A stretch of 64,000 nucleotides of DNA from Chitinophaga eiseniae (GTDB lineage: Bacteria; Bacteroidota; Bacteroidia; Chitinophagales; Chitinophagaceae): assembly GCF_012641265.1 (NCBI RefSeq), contig NZ_JABAHZ010000001.1, positions 558,001 through 622,000 on the forward strand, written 5' to 3'. The notes below the pieces were generated by a model. The model saw only the letters and a list, made by a program, of their open reading frames with translations. It was not told the origin of the DNA and made no database searches. Made by a program: the position numbers and the translations under genes. Below, piece after piece: positions 16,613 through 25,415 of the stretch. The first letter of the stretch is position 1; each line of letters starts with the position of its first letter.

Positions 16613-16642
16613 TTGCTTTCCTGGAATTTATCCTTATCTTTA
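16613..16642 (+). promoter_or_regulatory. Promoter of the NagD-type HAD gene
   Basis: TTG (16613-16615) and TATCTTTA (16635-16642) are 19 bases apart, a good fit to the Bacteroidota TTG/TAnnTTTG pattern with one mismatch. Transcription would start near 16650 and leave an untranslated leader of about 140 bases. Confidence 0.5.
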
Positions 16643-16790
16643 GTGCAGATATCTGGTACTCCGGTATCTGCACTTCATACACCGCTTCATCATACACCGC
16701 TGTATCTACACAGCTTCCAGCCTTTATCCGTTCCATAGTTTTTATGATCGTTTTTATTGACCATTATACAATAATCAACATCTGAATGCT

Positions 16791-17609
16791 ATGAAAAAAA
16801 AAGGATTTCTTATCGACATGGACGGCGTTATCTACAAGGGCAGTGAACCCATTCCAGGTGCCGTAGAATTTATTAATGGTCTGAGAGATCAAGGCCTGCC
16901 TTTCCTGTTCCTGACAAACAACAGTCAAAAGACCAGCCGCGATGTTTGTTACAAGCTGAATAAGATGGGATTCCGGGTAACGGATGCCGACATCTTTACC
17001 TGTGCCATGGCTACTGCGCGCTACCTCGCTTCCAAGAAGGAAAATGGCACCGCCTATGTTATCGGGGAAGGAGGACTGCTCACCGAATTATATAATGCGG
17101 GTTATTCTATTGTAGATGATCAGCCCGACTATGTAATTATCGGGGAAGGCAGAACGATCATGCTGGAGTCGGTAGACAAAGCGCTCAATATGATTATGAA
17201 AGGCGCTAAGCTGATAGCTACCAACCTCGATCCCAACTGCCCCATGGGTGATGGCAAATACCGCGCAGGATGTGGCGCCATGGTAGCCATGCTGGAAACG
17301 GCCAGTGGCATCAAAGCTTTCAGCGTAGGCAAGCCCAGCCCGGTGATGATGCGCATGGCCCGGAAAGCATTACAACTTACCACCGACGAAACGGTGATGA
17401 TAGGCGATACCATGGGCACCGACATTTTAGGTGCAGGATCCATGGGCTTTACCACCATTCTTACGCTTTCAGGCGTAACCAAAGAAGAAGACCTTACGCA
17501 TTTTGGTTATTCTCCAGATTTCATTATCAGGTCAATTAAAGACCTGCTGAATGAAGAGCTGTTTGCCCGGGTAGTGGGTAACACCGTGCTGACAGACGTC
17601 ATGTATTAA
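16791..17609 (+). CDS. HAD-IIA family phosphatase (NagD/4-nitrophenylphosphatase type)
   Basis: The 272-residue protein begins FLIDMDGVIYKGSEPIPGA with the catalytic Asp pair DxD (Asp9, Asp11). LFLTNNSQKTSRD follows as motif II, VGKPSPVMMRMA as motif III and MIGDTMGTDILGAGSMGFTTILTLSGV as motif IV. The large C2-type cap between motifs II and III defines subfamily IIA. These are cytoplasmic phosphatases for nucleotides, phosphoglycolate or sugar phosphates; the exact substrate is unclear. It appears to be a single-gene unit with its own promoter and a downstream hairpin. Confidence 0.88.
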   Translation: MKKKGFLIDMDGVIYKGSEPIPGAVEFINGLRDQGLPFLFLTNNSQKTSRDVCYKLNKMGFRVTDADIFTCAMATARYLASKKENGTAYVIGEGGLLTELYNAGYSIVDDQPDYVIIGEGRTIMLESVDKALNMIMKGAKLIATNLDPNCPMGDGKYRAGCGAMVAMLETASGIKAFSVGKPSPVMMRMARKALQLTTDETVMIGDTMGTDILGAGSMGFTTILTLSGVTKEEDLTHFGYSPDFIIRSIKDLLNEELFARVVGNTVLTDVMY

Positions 17610-17628
17610 CAACTGAAACGACAGGCTG

Positions 17629-17652
17629 CCGTCCCCGCGCCTGCGGGGGCGG
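17629..17652 (+). terminator. GC-rich hairpin after the HAD gene
   Basis: CCGTCCCCGC (17629-17638) pairs with GCGGGGGCGG (17643-17652) over 10 bp including one G-T wobble, with the loop GCCT. It lies 20 bases after the stop at 17609. The tail (AGCGTCATTTTCC) is only moderately T-rich, so termination is likely but not certain. Confidence 0.55.
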
Positions 17653-17738
17653 AGCGTCATTTTCCATCCGTACCAATTCTGTTTTGCTTTTCCTATTATT
17701 TCACTATTTTCCCGACAACCAATTCATATCTGTACGTT

Positions 17739-19439
17739 ATGATCAATGTCAATGGAAAAGCAAAGGAACTAAATACCTATGATGCTATTGTAGTAGGATC
17801 GGGTATTTCGGGCGGATGGGCAGCAAAAGAATTATGTGAGAAAGGGCTGAAGGTATTGCTGCTTGAAAGAGGAAAACAACTGGAACACATTAAAGATTAT
17901 ACCACCGCTACCAAAGCGCCGTGGGAAGTTATGCACCGCGGCAAAATGCCGCTGGACAAGGAAAAAGACCATCCTTACCAGGTGCGCGACCGCCTGTATA
18001 CCGAGTTCAATGCCGACTACTGGCTGAAAGACAGTGACAGTCCCTACAAAGAAGAAAAACGTTTCGACTGGATGCGCCCCGACATTGTTGGCGGTCGCTC
18101 CATCATGTGGGGCCGTGGATCGCTGCGGCTCAGCGATCTCGATTTTGAAGCCAACGCCAAAGATGGTATCGGTATCGACTGGCCCATACGTTACAAAGAC
18201 CTGGCGCCCTGGTATGACCATGTGGAAGCCTTTGCAGGTATCAGCGGGCAAAAAGAAGGCATACCGCATTTACCGGATGGCGTATTTCAACCACCTATGG
18301 AAATGAATTGCTTTGAAAAGCAGGTGAAGGGCAGGATAGAAGCCTCGTTTCCGGGAAGGCATATGACCATTTTTCGTACGGCCAATCTCACGCAACCTAT
18401 CGGCGACCGTGGAAAATGCCAGTACCGGGATCGCTGTAGCCGCGGATGTCCGTTTGGCGCCTATTTCAGCACACAATCTTCCACGTTGCCTGCTGCCATG
18501 AAAACGGGTAACCTCACCTTACATACCGACGCTATTGTAAACAGTATCATCTACGATGACGCAAAAGGAAAAGCAACCGGGGTACGGGTGATCGATAAAC
18601 ATACCAAAGAGATGACGGAATATTACGCCCGTATTCTCTTTCTCAATGCCTCTACACTGGGTAGCACCTTCCTGCTGATGAACTCCGTATCCAGCCGTTT
18701 CCCCAATGGATTGGGCAACGATAGTGGGGTATTGGGGCACTACCTGATGGACCATCATTTTCACGCAGGCGCCAGCGGTACCTCTGATGATTTTGCCGAT
18801 AAATATTATTTCGGGCAACGTCCTGCCGGATTTTATATTCCCCGTTTCGCAAATGTAGGCGCCGATAAACGTGCTTATCTCCGTGGCTTTGGTTACACCG
18901 GCTATAGCAGTCGCAGTGGATGGGCGAGGGGCATTGCAGAACTGGGCATCGGTAATACCTTCAAAGACTATTTATCGGAACCCGGCCCCTGGCAAATGGG
19001 ACTGATGGGCTTTGGCGAATGCCTGCCCTATGAAGAAAACCAGGTAACCCTCGATCACAGCATCAAAGACGCCTGGGGACAACCGGTACTGAAGTTCAAT
19101 TGCGAATTCAAAGACAATGAACGAAAAATGCGCAAAGACATGGACCAGGAAGCGGTAGCCATGCTGGAAGCCGCAGGATTGAAAAATGTGCAACCATTCA
19201 ACCGCGATTCCTATCCCGGTATGGCCATCCATGAAATGGGCACGGCCCGTATGGGAAAGGATCCCCGTACTTCTGTGCTGAATGAATGGAACCAGGTACA
19301 CGCTGTGAAAAACGTGTTTGTCACAGACGGCGCCTGTATGACTTCTTCCGCCTGCCAGAATCCTTCCCTTACTTATATGGCTATCACGGCAAGAGCTGCC
19401 GATTATGCCGTGAAAGCCCTGAAGCGGCAGGACCTGTAA
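17739..19439 (+). CDS. GMC family oxidoreductase
   Basis: The 566-residue flavoprotein has the dinucleotide-binding motif AIVVGSGISGGWAAKELCEKGLKVLLLERG (residues 16-45). A GRSIMWGRGSLRLSDLDF segment is typical of GMC enzymes. The C-terminal part contains IHEMGTARMG (His498) and ACQNPSLTYMA (Asn541), matching the active-site His and His/Asn positions of glucose-methanol-choline oxidoreductases. KCQYRDRCSRGCPFGA is Cys-rich, as in membrane-linked sugar dehydrogenases of this family. No signal peptide is visible. It probably oxidises a sugar or polyol, with the acceptor unknown. No gluconate-2-dehydrogenase subunit 3 gene is adjacent. Confidence 0.87.
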   Translation: MINVNGKAKELNTYDAIVVGSGISGGWAAKELCEKGLKVLLLERGKQLEHIKDYTTATKAPWEVMHRGKMPLDKEKDHPYQVRDRLYTEFNADYWLKDSDSPYKEEKRFDWMRPDIVGGRSIMWGRGSLRLSDLDFEANAKDGIGIDWPIRYKDLAPWYDHVEAFAGISGQKEGIPHLPDGVFQPPMEMNCFEKQVKGRIEASFPGRHMTIFRTANLTQPIGDRGKCQYRDRCSRGCPFGAYFSTQSSTLPAAMKTGNLTLHTDAIVNSIIYDDAKGKATGVRVIDKHTKEMTEYYARILFLNASTLGSTFLLMNSVSSRFPNGLGNDSGVLGHYLMDHHFHAGASGTSDDFADKYYFGQRPAGFYIPRFANVGADKRAYLRGFGYTGYSSRSGWARGIAELGIGNTFKDYLSEPGPWQMGLMGFGECLPYEENQVTLDHSIKDAWGQPVLKFNCEFKDNERKMRKDMDQEAVAMLEAAGLKNVQPFNRDSYPGMAIHEMGTARMGKDPRTSVLNEWNQVHAVKNVFVTDGACMTSSACQNPSLTYMAITARAADYAVKALKRQDL

Positions 19440-19535
19440 CGCTTTTTTGATGGATTGGAAGGATTTGTATACATTGCCCCGGCGCAGATTGGCCGGCAAT
19501 TATCTGCCACTGGTTTGCGCCTAACAATAAACAGC

Positions 19536-20993
19536 ATGGAACTAAAAGATTTGTCGCCACAACCTTTGTGGAAATATTTTGCCGACCTCAATGCCGTGCC
19601 CAGGGCTTCTAAAAAGGAAGAGCGGGTCATCGCCTTCATCGAAGATTTTGGTAAAAGCCTGGGCCTCGATACCCGGAGAGATGCCACAGGTAATGTGGTG
19701 ATCCGCAAACCAGCTACTCCGGGGATGGAAAACCGGCAAACGATGATACTACAGTCGCACCTGGATATGGTACACCAGAAAAATAACGATACCGTATTCA
19801 ATTTCGATACCCAGGGCATCGATATGTATGTAGACGGCGACTGGGTGAAAGCCCGTGGCACTACGCTCGGCGCTGATAACGGCATCGGCGTGGCTGCGAT
19901 TATGTCGGTGCTGGCCGATAAAACCATTGCGCATCCCGTACTGGAAGCCATGTTCACCATCGATGAAGAAACCGGGATGACGGGTGCCAAGCAACTCGAC
20001 CCCTCCAATTTCTCCGGCACCATTTTACTAAACCTGGATACTGAGGAGGAAGATGAACTCACGATTGGTTGCGCCGGTGGACTCGATACCAATACCAAAG
20101 GGCTTTACCAGGAAGTGCCTGTACCTGCCCGTGCCGAGGGTTTCGACATCACCATCAAAGGCTTACTGGGTGGTCACTCCGGCATGGACATTCATAAAGG
20201 AAGAGGCAATGCCAATAAGCTGATGAATCGCCTGTTGTATAAAGCCAAACAGCTGTTCGATATACAGCTGGCCAGCCTGGATGGAGGTAGCCTGCGCAAT
20301 GCTATTCCCCGTGAATCCACCGCTACCATCGTATTGCCGGAAGCGGATAGCCGTTCGTTCACCGCATTCGTAGAGGATTTTACAGCAACGCTCAAAGAAG
20401 AATACAAGGCGATAGAACCTGGGCTGGCAGTGGAGTTAACGCCAGTGGCGGCGCCGCCTGTGATAATGGATCCGGCCTATTTTATGCAATTACTGCGGGC
20501 TATATACGCTACCCACAACGGCGTATTCCGGATGAGTCCCGATATCGCCGACCTGGTGGAAGCCTCTTCCAACCTGGCCAGGGTCATCGCTAAGAATGGA
20601 GTTTTTGTTACGCAGTCGCTGCAGCGCAGCAGCGTAGCCAGCACCAAGGAAGATGTGGCCTTTGCGGTGCGTGCAGCATTCGAAAATATCCATGCAGAAG
20701 TAGTACAGGACGGAGAATATCCCGGCTGGCGGCCAGATGCCGATTCCGCCATATTGCGCCTCTTACTCGATTTGTATAAAGATCATTTTGAACATATGCC
20801 TAAAGTGGGCGCCTGCCATGCAGGACTGGAATGCGGTATTTTAGGTGCGCATTTCAAGGGCAAGCTCGACATGATATCTTTTGGCCCTACCATCCGCGGG
20901 GCGCATTCCCCGGATGAAAGGGTACAGATATCTTCTGTAGGCCGGTTCTATAATTATTTGTTGCATATCCTCCGGGAAATACCGGCGAAGTAG
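19536..20993 (+). CDS. pepD: Aminoacyl-histidine dipeptidase (M20 family, PepD-like)
   Basis: Starting at the ATG at 19536 the protein has 485 residues, about the length of E. coli PepD. It has the M20 metal-binding set: SHLDMV (His75), LGADNGIGVAA (Asp114), the catalytic/bridging pair in IDEETGMTGA (Glu144-Glu145), and LNLDTEEEDE. The lid domain contains KGLLGGHSGMDIHKGRGNANKLMNRLL. The family hydrolyses Xaa-His and other dipeptides in the cytoplasm with zinc. The open frame extends upstream to a TTG at 19455, but the added residues do not belong to the family, so the ATG is used. It is separated from the GMC gene by 96 bases. Confidence 0.9.
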   Translation: MELKDLSPQPLWKYFADLNAVPRASKKEERVIAFIEDFGKSLGLDTRRDATGNVVIRKPATPGMENRQTMILQSHLDMVHQKNNDTVFNFDTQGIDMYVDGDWVKARGTTLGADNGIGVAAIMSVLADKTIAHPVLEAMFTIDEETGMTGAKQLDPSNFSGTILLNLDTEEEDELTIGCAGGLDTNTKGLYQEVPVPARAEGFDITIKGLLGGHSGMDIHKGRGNANKLMNRLLYKAKQLFDIQLASLDGGSLRNAIPRESTATIVLPEADSRSFTAFVEDFTATLKEEYKAIEPGLAVELTPVAAPPVIMDPAYFMQLLRAIYATHNGVFRMSPDIADLVEASSNLARVIAKNGVFVTQSLQRSSVASTKEDVAFAVRAAFENIHAEVVQDGEYPGWRPDADSAILRLLLDLYKDHFEHMPKVGACHAGLECGILGAHFKGKLDMISFGPTIRGAHSPDERVQISSVGRFYNYLLHILREIPAK

Positions 20994-21012
20994 TTGTTAA
21001 AATAATTACAAA

Positions 21013-21056
21013 TCAGGGTGTGTCAGGTAGCTGGTATACCCTGTCTCTTTTCTGAT
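21013..21056 (+). terminator. Possible terminator after pepD
   Basis: CAGGGTGTG and TATACCCTG can form a wobble-rich stem of about 9 bp, followed by TCTCTTTTCT. It lies between pepD (stop at 20993) and the first TerD gene. Pairing is imperfect. Confidence 0.4.
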
Positions 21057-21098
21057 AAGATTATATAGTTTACCTTTCCTGAGATAAAATTCAGAACA

Positions 21099-21674
21099 AT
21101 GGCGATTAACTTACAAAAAGGACAACGAATTGATATAGGCCTTTCCCGTATCAGTGTGGGTTTAGGCTGGCATCCCAACGAAGGCACCGGGGAAGCTTTT
21201 GACCTCGATGCATCTGCTTTTATGATTGATGAAAACAGATTAATTCTCCAGGAAGAATACTTTGTTTTCTATGGTAATACCGACTCACCCGATGGCGCTT
21301 TGCACCATACCGGCGATGACCCTACCGGTGGTAATAGCGCTGTGGGAGATGATGAAGTGATCCAGGTAGATCTCTCCAAAGTAAATCCTAAGGTAAAAGA
21401 AATCCTGTTTGTAGTAACAATCCATGACGCATTTAACCGCAAGCAAAACTACGGACAGGTGCGCGATTCCTATATCCGTATCGTAGACGATGCCAACGGG
21501 CAGGAAATCGCCAAATATGAACTGGGAGAAGATTTCTCGATTGAAACAGGCGTTGAATTCGGCCGACTGTACGTGAAAGATGGTAAGTGGAAATTTGAAG
21601 CTTCCGGCAAAGGTTATAAAGAAGACCTGGCGTTCTTCCTCTCCAAATATTTTAAAGGTCAGATCATTAAATAA
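21099..21674 (+). CDS. TerD family protein 1
   Basis: The 191-residue protein has the TerD pattern: MAINLQKGQRIDI, LGWHPNEGTGEAFDLDASAFMIDENR, VFYGNTDSPDGALHHTGDDPTGGNSAVGDDEVIQVDLSKV, and a C-terminal ETGVEFGRLYVKDGKWKFEASGKGY. The acidic DLDAS and GDDE motifs form the calcium-binding sites of this beta-sandwich family. It is cytoplasmic and expected to act with TerC and the TerY phosphosignalling proteins in an envelope-stress/metal response. It is the first gene of the nine-gene plus-strand Ter operon (21.1-29.2 kb). Confidence 0.93.
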   Translation: MAINLQKGQRIDIGLSRISVGLGWHPNEGTGEAFDLDASAFMIDENRLILQEEYFVFYGNTDSPDGALHHTGDDPTGGNSAVGDDEVIQVDLSKVNPKVKEILFVVTIHDAFNRKQNYGQVRDSYIRIVDDANGQEIAKYELGEDFSIETGVEFGRLYVKDGKWKFEASGKGYKEDLAFFLSKYFKGQIIK

Positions 21675-21683
21675 ACCTCACAT

Positions 21684-22367
21684 ATGGCTATTAATTTAGT
21701 GAAAGGTCAAACGATAGACCTTCGTAAAAACGACTCCGGAGAAGAGTTTGATCTATCTACCGTTACTATCGGGTTGGGCTGGGATGTAAGACAGAAAAAA
21801 AAGGATGATGGCTTTTTCGGCAAACTGTTTGGCGGTGCGCAGAAAGAAGAAGAATACGACCTGGATGCAGTAGCCTTGCTGCTCGACAATAATGGCAAAG
21901 TAGCGAACCTGGGCCGCACCGTGCAAACCCGCGATGGCAGAAGCATGGGCCTTTTTGAAGGAGACGTGGTGTTCTTCAATTCTATGAAACATCCATCCGG
22001 TCATATCTGGCTCACCGGTGATAACCGTACCGGCGCCGGCGATGGCGACGATGAGCAGATTATCATCAAGCTCAATGAACTGGATAACCGGTATCAGAAA
22101 ATATTATTCATGGTCACCATCTACCAGGGCCGTCAGAATAATCAGCACTTTGGCATGATAGAGAACGCCTTTATCCGCGCGGTAGACAAAAAGGGGAAGG
22201 AGATTGCGAAGTTCAGCCTGTCGGGCGACAGCACCTATAACGGGATGTGCTCTATGACCTTTGCAGAGATCTATCGCAAAGACGGCGCCTGGAAATTCAG
22301 GGCCATTGGTACGCCACATCAATCTGATAGTTTTATTGATGAACTGAAGAAGTTGACCTATTCCTGA
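21684..22367 (+). CDS. TerD family protein 2 with insertion
   Basis: The 227-residue paralogue of TerD (MAINLVKGQTIDL, LGWDV, YDLDAVALLLDNNGK, HPSGHIWLTGDNRTGAGDGDDEQIIIKLNEL, CSMTFAEIYRKDGAWKFRAIG) carries a charged insertion, KKKDDGFFGKLFGGAQKEEE, near residues 38-57 that the other TerD copies in the island lack. The calcium-binding acidic residues are kept. Nine bases separate it from the preceding gene. The insertion might give a different partner or calcium response; that is speculation. Confidence 0.92.
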   Translation: MAINLVKGQTIDLRKNDSGEEFDLSTVTIGLGWDVRQKKKDDGFFGKLFGGAQKEEEYDLDAVALLLDNNGKVANLGRTVQTRDGRSMGLFEGDVVFFNSMKHPSGHIWLTGDNRTGAGDGDDEQIIIKLNELDNRYQKILFMVTIYQGRQNNQHFGMIENAFIRAVDKKGKEIAKFSLSGDSTYNGMCSMTFAEIYRKDGAWKFRAIGTPHQSDSFIDELKKLTYS

Positions 22368-22415
22368 TGTTAAACCGTTAACCCCTTTCTGTAGCAACAC
22401 TTAATTCTGTATTGT

Positions 22416-23054
22416 ATGAGAAGACTACCCGTGTATCTTTTGCTGGATACCTCCGGTTCTATGAGCGGAGAGCCTATAGAAGCCGTGAAAAATGGGGTGC
22501 AGGTAATGATCAGTTCATTGCGGCAAAACCCGCAGGCTATCGAAACCGCATTTATCAGTGTCATCACTTTTGATAGTACCGCCCGGCAGGCGGTACCACT
22601 TACCGACTTATCTTCCTTCCAGGTACCCGATATCCGCGCGTCCGGTACTACGGCTATGGGAGAGGCGCTGCAACTGCTGGCCAGCTGCATAGACCGGGAA
22701 GTGGCCCAAACTACCACCGAGCGGAAAGGTGACTGGAAGCCGCTGGTATTTATCATGACAGACGGAATCCCTACCGACAACTGGCAAAGCGGCCTGGCTG
22801 CCTATAAGCAACGTAAAACAGCATATACCGTGGCCTGTGCTGCCGGCAACGGCGCCGATTCCGCGGTGCTGAAACAGGTAACCGACAACGTGGTAAGGCT
22901 CGATACCGCCGACAGTCACAGCATCTCTAAATTTTTTGCCTGGGTAACCGCCTCTATCGGGGTCAGCTCTACGAAAATAGAACACTCCGGCAAAGAACTC
23001 ACCGGCCTGGACGAACTACCACCCCCTCCGGCTGAATTGAACATTGTGGTATAA
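22416..23054 (+). CDS. TerY-like vWA domain protein 1
   Basis: The 212-residue protein is a von Willebrand factor A domain of the TerY type. The MIDAS motif DTSGS lies in the first strand (VYLLLDTSGSMSGEPIEAV), with the ASGTTAMGEAL Thr and the FIMTDGIPTD Asp completing the metal site. It has no membrane segment. In Ter systems TerY works with a PP2C phosphatase and a protein kinase, both encoded downstream here. This copy lacks the C-terminal zinc ribbon found in the third paralogue at 24348. Confidence 0.9.
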   Translation: MRRLPVYLLLDTSGSMSGEPIEAVKNGVQVMISSLRQNPQAIETAFISVITFDSTARQAVPLTDLSSFQVPDIRASGTTAMGEALQLLASCIDREVAQTTTERKGDWKPLVFIMTDGIPTDNWQSGLAAYKQRKTAYTVACAAGNGADSAVLKQVTDNVVRLDTADSHSISKFFAWVTASIGVSSTKIEHSGKELTGLDELPPPPAELNIVV

Positions 23055-23070
23055 GCATTAAAATTTAACC

Positions 23071-23706
23071 ATGCGAAGACTACCCGTATATTTTTTATTG
23101 GATACCTCGGGTTCTATGTTTGGAGAACCCATTCAGGCACTTAACAATGCACTGAGCGGCATGGTAAATACCCTCCGCATGGATGCACAGGCACTGGACT
23201 CCCTGTGGCTCAGTATCATCACGTTCGACCGGGATGTAAAAGAGCTCATGCCACTCACTGAATTAGTCAGCTTCCAGTTGCCCGAAATCACCTGTCCGCA
23301 AAGCGGCCCTACCCACACGGGCAGCGGCCTTGAATTCCTGCATGCCCGCGTAAGCGCCGACGTGCGTAAAGGAACGCCCACGCAGAAAGGCGACTGGCGC
23401 CCGTTGCTGTTTATTTTTACCGATGGTAAGCCTTCCGATCTGCAGCTATATCGCAGCATGATTCCAAAGGTAAAGGAACTGAACTTCGCTGCTATCGTAG
23501 GTTGTGCCGCCGGCAAAGCAGCCGACAATGAGATGCTGCGCGAACTGGCAGATACCGTTGTACACCTGGACACAGCCGACAGCGCCACCCTGAAACAGTT
23601 TTTTAAATGGGTATCCGACACCATAGAGCAAGGCAACAAAAGTATGGGCACTACCTCACAGGTAGTACTGCCACCACCTCCCCAGGAAGTGAATTTAATT
23701 ATCTGA
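23071..23706 (+). CDS. TerY-like vWA domain protein 2
   Basis: The 211-residue paralogue of the preceding gene has MIDAS DTSGS (VYFLLDTSGSMFGEPIQAL), the SGPTHTGSGLEFL Thr and LFIFTDGKPSD. The ends of the two proteins are also alike (LPPPPAELNIVV versus LPPPPQEVNLII), indicating tandem duplication. The conserved Pro-rich tail suggests a short docking peptide. It is 16 bases from the upstream gene and 12 bases from the AIM24 gene. Confidence 0.9.
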   Translation: MRRLPVYFLLDTSGSMFGEPIQALNNALSGMVNTLRMDAQALDSLWLSIITFDRDVKELMPLTELVSFQLPEITCPQSGPTHTGSGLEFLHARVSADVRKGTPTQKGDWRPLLFIFTDGKPSDLQLYRSMIPKVKELNFAAIVGCAAGKAADNEMLRELADTVVHLDTADSATLKQFFKWVSDTIEQGNKSMGTTSQVVLPPPPQEVNLII

Positions 23707-23718
23707 TAACCCCCAGGC

Positions 23719-24348
23719 ATGAACGTAAAATTGATAGGGCACGACTTTAAGTGCCTGCAGGTAGAGTTAGACCCACAGGAGAAATTCTATTGCGAAAAAG
23801 GTGCATTGATTTATTATGAGGAAGGTATCCAATCTACCATCAATGTATTTGATAAAGGAGTAGCCGGACTAATCAAGAGAAAGTTAACCGGCGAAAGCAT
23901 TTTCCAGGTAGCGCTCAATAACGCCCATCCACAGCCAAGAAAGCTCGTGGTAGCCGGCAAAGTAGGGCTGTTGCCCATTAACCTGAAACAATTGTCGGGA
24001 GGCATTATCTGCCGCGCCGGTGTATATGTAGCCTCGTCCGATAAAGTAGATATTGATGTGAAAATGAACCTGACTTCCCTCATCGGCGGTACCGGTTTGA
24101 TCATGCAAAAGTTGACCGGCTTTTGTACGGTGTTTATAGACGTGATAGGAACCCCTATCACGCTGGATCTGGCGGCAGGACAAACGGTGTTTGTAGATGA
24201 AAAAAGTTTCATCTGCATGCATGCAGACATGCAAAACCGGATGTCGTCGCACTTTTCAGGAAATAATATGTTGGGAGGAGAGGGACTTACCATGTTGAAG
24301 ATCACCGGCCCCGGCACCGTTTACGTCACTTCTGTAAATTTTGGATAA
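23719..24348 (+). CDS. AIM24 family protein
   Basis: The 209-residue all-beta protein matches the AIM24/TIGR00266 family: LDPQEKFYCEKGALIYYEEGIQ, a central GGIICRAGVYVASSDKVDIDVKM, LTGFCTVFIDVIGTPITLDLAAGQTVFVDEKSFICM, and a C-terminal GPGTVYVTSV. The biochemical function is not known; homologues occur in bacteria and in mitochondria. It is inserted between TerY-like genes, and its stop codon overlaps the start of the third vWA gene (TAATG), so its product is probably made together with TerY proteins. This supports a role in the Ter response rather than an unrelated one. Confidence 0.88.
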   Translation: MNVKLIGHDFKCLQVELDPQEKFYCEKGALIYYEEGIQSTINVFDKGVAGLIKRKLTGESIFQVALNNAHPQPRKLVVAGKVGLLPINLKQLSGGIICRAGVYVASSDKVDIDVKMNLTSLIGGTGLIMQKLTGFCTVFIDVIGTPITLDLAAGQTVFVDEKSFICMHADMQNRMSSHFSGNNMLGGEGLTMLKITGPGTVYVTSVNFG

Positions 24349-25403
24349 TGAGAAGACTACCAATTTACTTTTTGATAGATGTTTCTGAATCCATGGTGGG
24401 AGAACCCATCCAGCAGGTGGAAGAGGGATTGTCGACCGTCATCCAGGCATTGAAAGCAGATCCCTATGCCATTGAAACGGTGTGGGTATCTATCCTGGTG
24501 TTTGCCGGGCAAGCGAAAACGCTGGTGCCTTTACAGGAGATCATCCAATTTTATCCGCCCCGCTTTCCGGTAGGCGGCGGCACTTCCCTGAGCAGGGGGC
24601 TGGGACAACTGATGATGGAGCTCCGGAAAAACCAGGTGAAAACTACCTACGAGAAAAAAGGCGACTGGAAGCCAATCGTCTTTTTATTTACTGATGGGGT
24701 ACCTACCGATGATACCCGCCCGGCTATTGCCGAGTGGAAACAAAACTGGCAACGCGCCGCCAATATGGTGGCGGTGTCTTTCGGTAATGAGGCCGACCTG
24801 AGTTTATTGAAGGAGTTGACCGAAAATGTATTGCATTTCAAAAATACCAGCGCCGCAGCTTATCAAGAATTCTTTAAATGGGTAACAGATTCCGTTAAAA
24901 CCAGTAGCCAGAGCGTGGAAAACAACGCCTCGGGGTTTGAGCTGGCCCGTATACTGGAAGATGATACGCTCACCAAAGTAGATACTACCCAATCCCTGCC
25001 ATCTATGCAGGGAGTGGACAGCAATTATGCCGTGGTAGCCGGCAAATGTCAAAATACCGGCCGCGCTTATTTGATGAAGTACCGCAGATCGGTAGAAGAA
25101 GCCGAAATTTATGGCCTGAGCCTGGATCGGTTGTCGTACCGTCTCGTAGGAGCGTTTCCGTTAGATGCATCGTACGATGAGCTGTCGGATCACAGCGGTG
25201 GCCCGGTACGCATCAATAGCGATGAGCTGATCGGTAATCCCACCTGTCCCTGTTGCGGCAATCAAACCGCTTTCGCTATGTGCGGTTGTGGTCAGATTCA
25301 TTGTATCGGCACGGAAACGGTGAGCAGCTGCCCGGGTTGTGGTAGCCGCAACACCTACGGCATCAGCGATGGCGGGTTTGATGTAAACCGGGCCCAGGGC
25401 TAA
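24348..25403 (+). CDS. TerY vWA protein 3 with C-terminal zinc ribbon
   Basis: The 351-residue protein has an N-terminal vWA domain with MIDAS DVSES (YFLIDVSESMVGEPIQQV) and LFTDGVPTDD. A C-terminal TerY-C domain follows, with Cys-rich knuckles CPCCGNQ, MCGCGQIHC and CPGCG, predicted to bind zinc. The middle region (residues about 205-290) is a beta-rich linker. The family partners with PP2C and kinase proteins in the 'TerY-phosphatase-kinase' triad, encoded consecutively here. Its start overlaps the AIM24 stop by one base. Confidence 0.9.
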   Translation: MRRLPIYFLIDVSESMVGEPIQQVEEGLSTVIQALKADPYAIETVWVSILVFAGQAKTLVPLQEIIQFYPPRFPVGGGTSLSRGLGQLMMELRKNQVKTTYEKKGDWKPIVFLFTDGVPTDDTRPAIAEWKQNWQRAANMVAVSFGNEADLSLLKELTENVLHFKNTSAAAYQEFFKWVTDSVKTSSQSVENNASGFELARILEDDTLTKVDTTQSLPSMQGVDSNYAVVAGKCQNTGRAYLMKYRRSVEEAEIYGLSLDRLSYRLVGAFPLDASYDELSDHSGGPVRINSDELIGNPTCPCCGNQTAFAMCGCGQIHCIGTETVSSCPGCGSRNTYGISDGGFDVNRAQG

Positions 25404-25415
25404 TATAAGCGTTGT

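Noticed and set aside
16676..16710. Short repeated CATACACCGCT in the leader of the HAD gene
   Set aside because: Two copies of an 11-base sequence with no symmetry, no match to known riboswitch or attenuator layout and no T-run.
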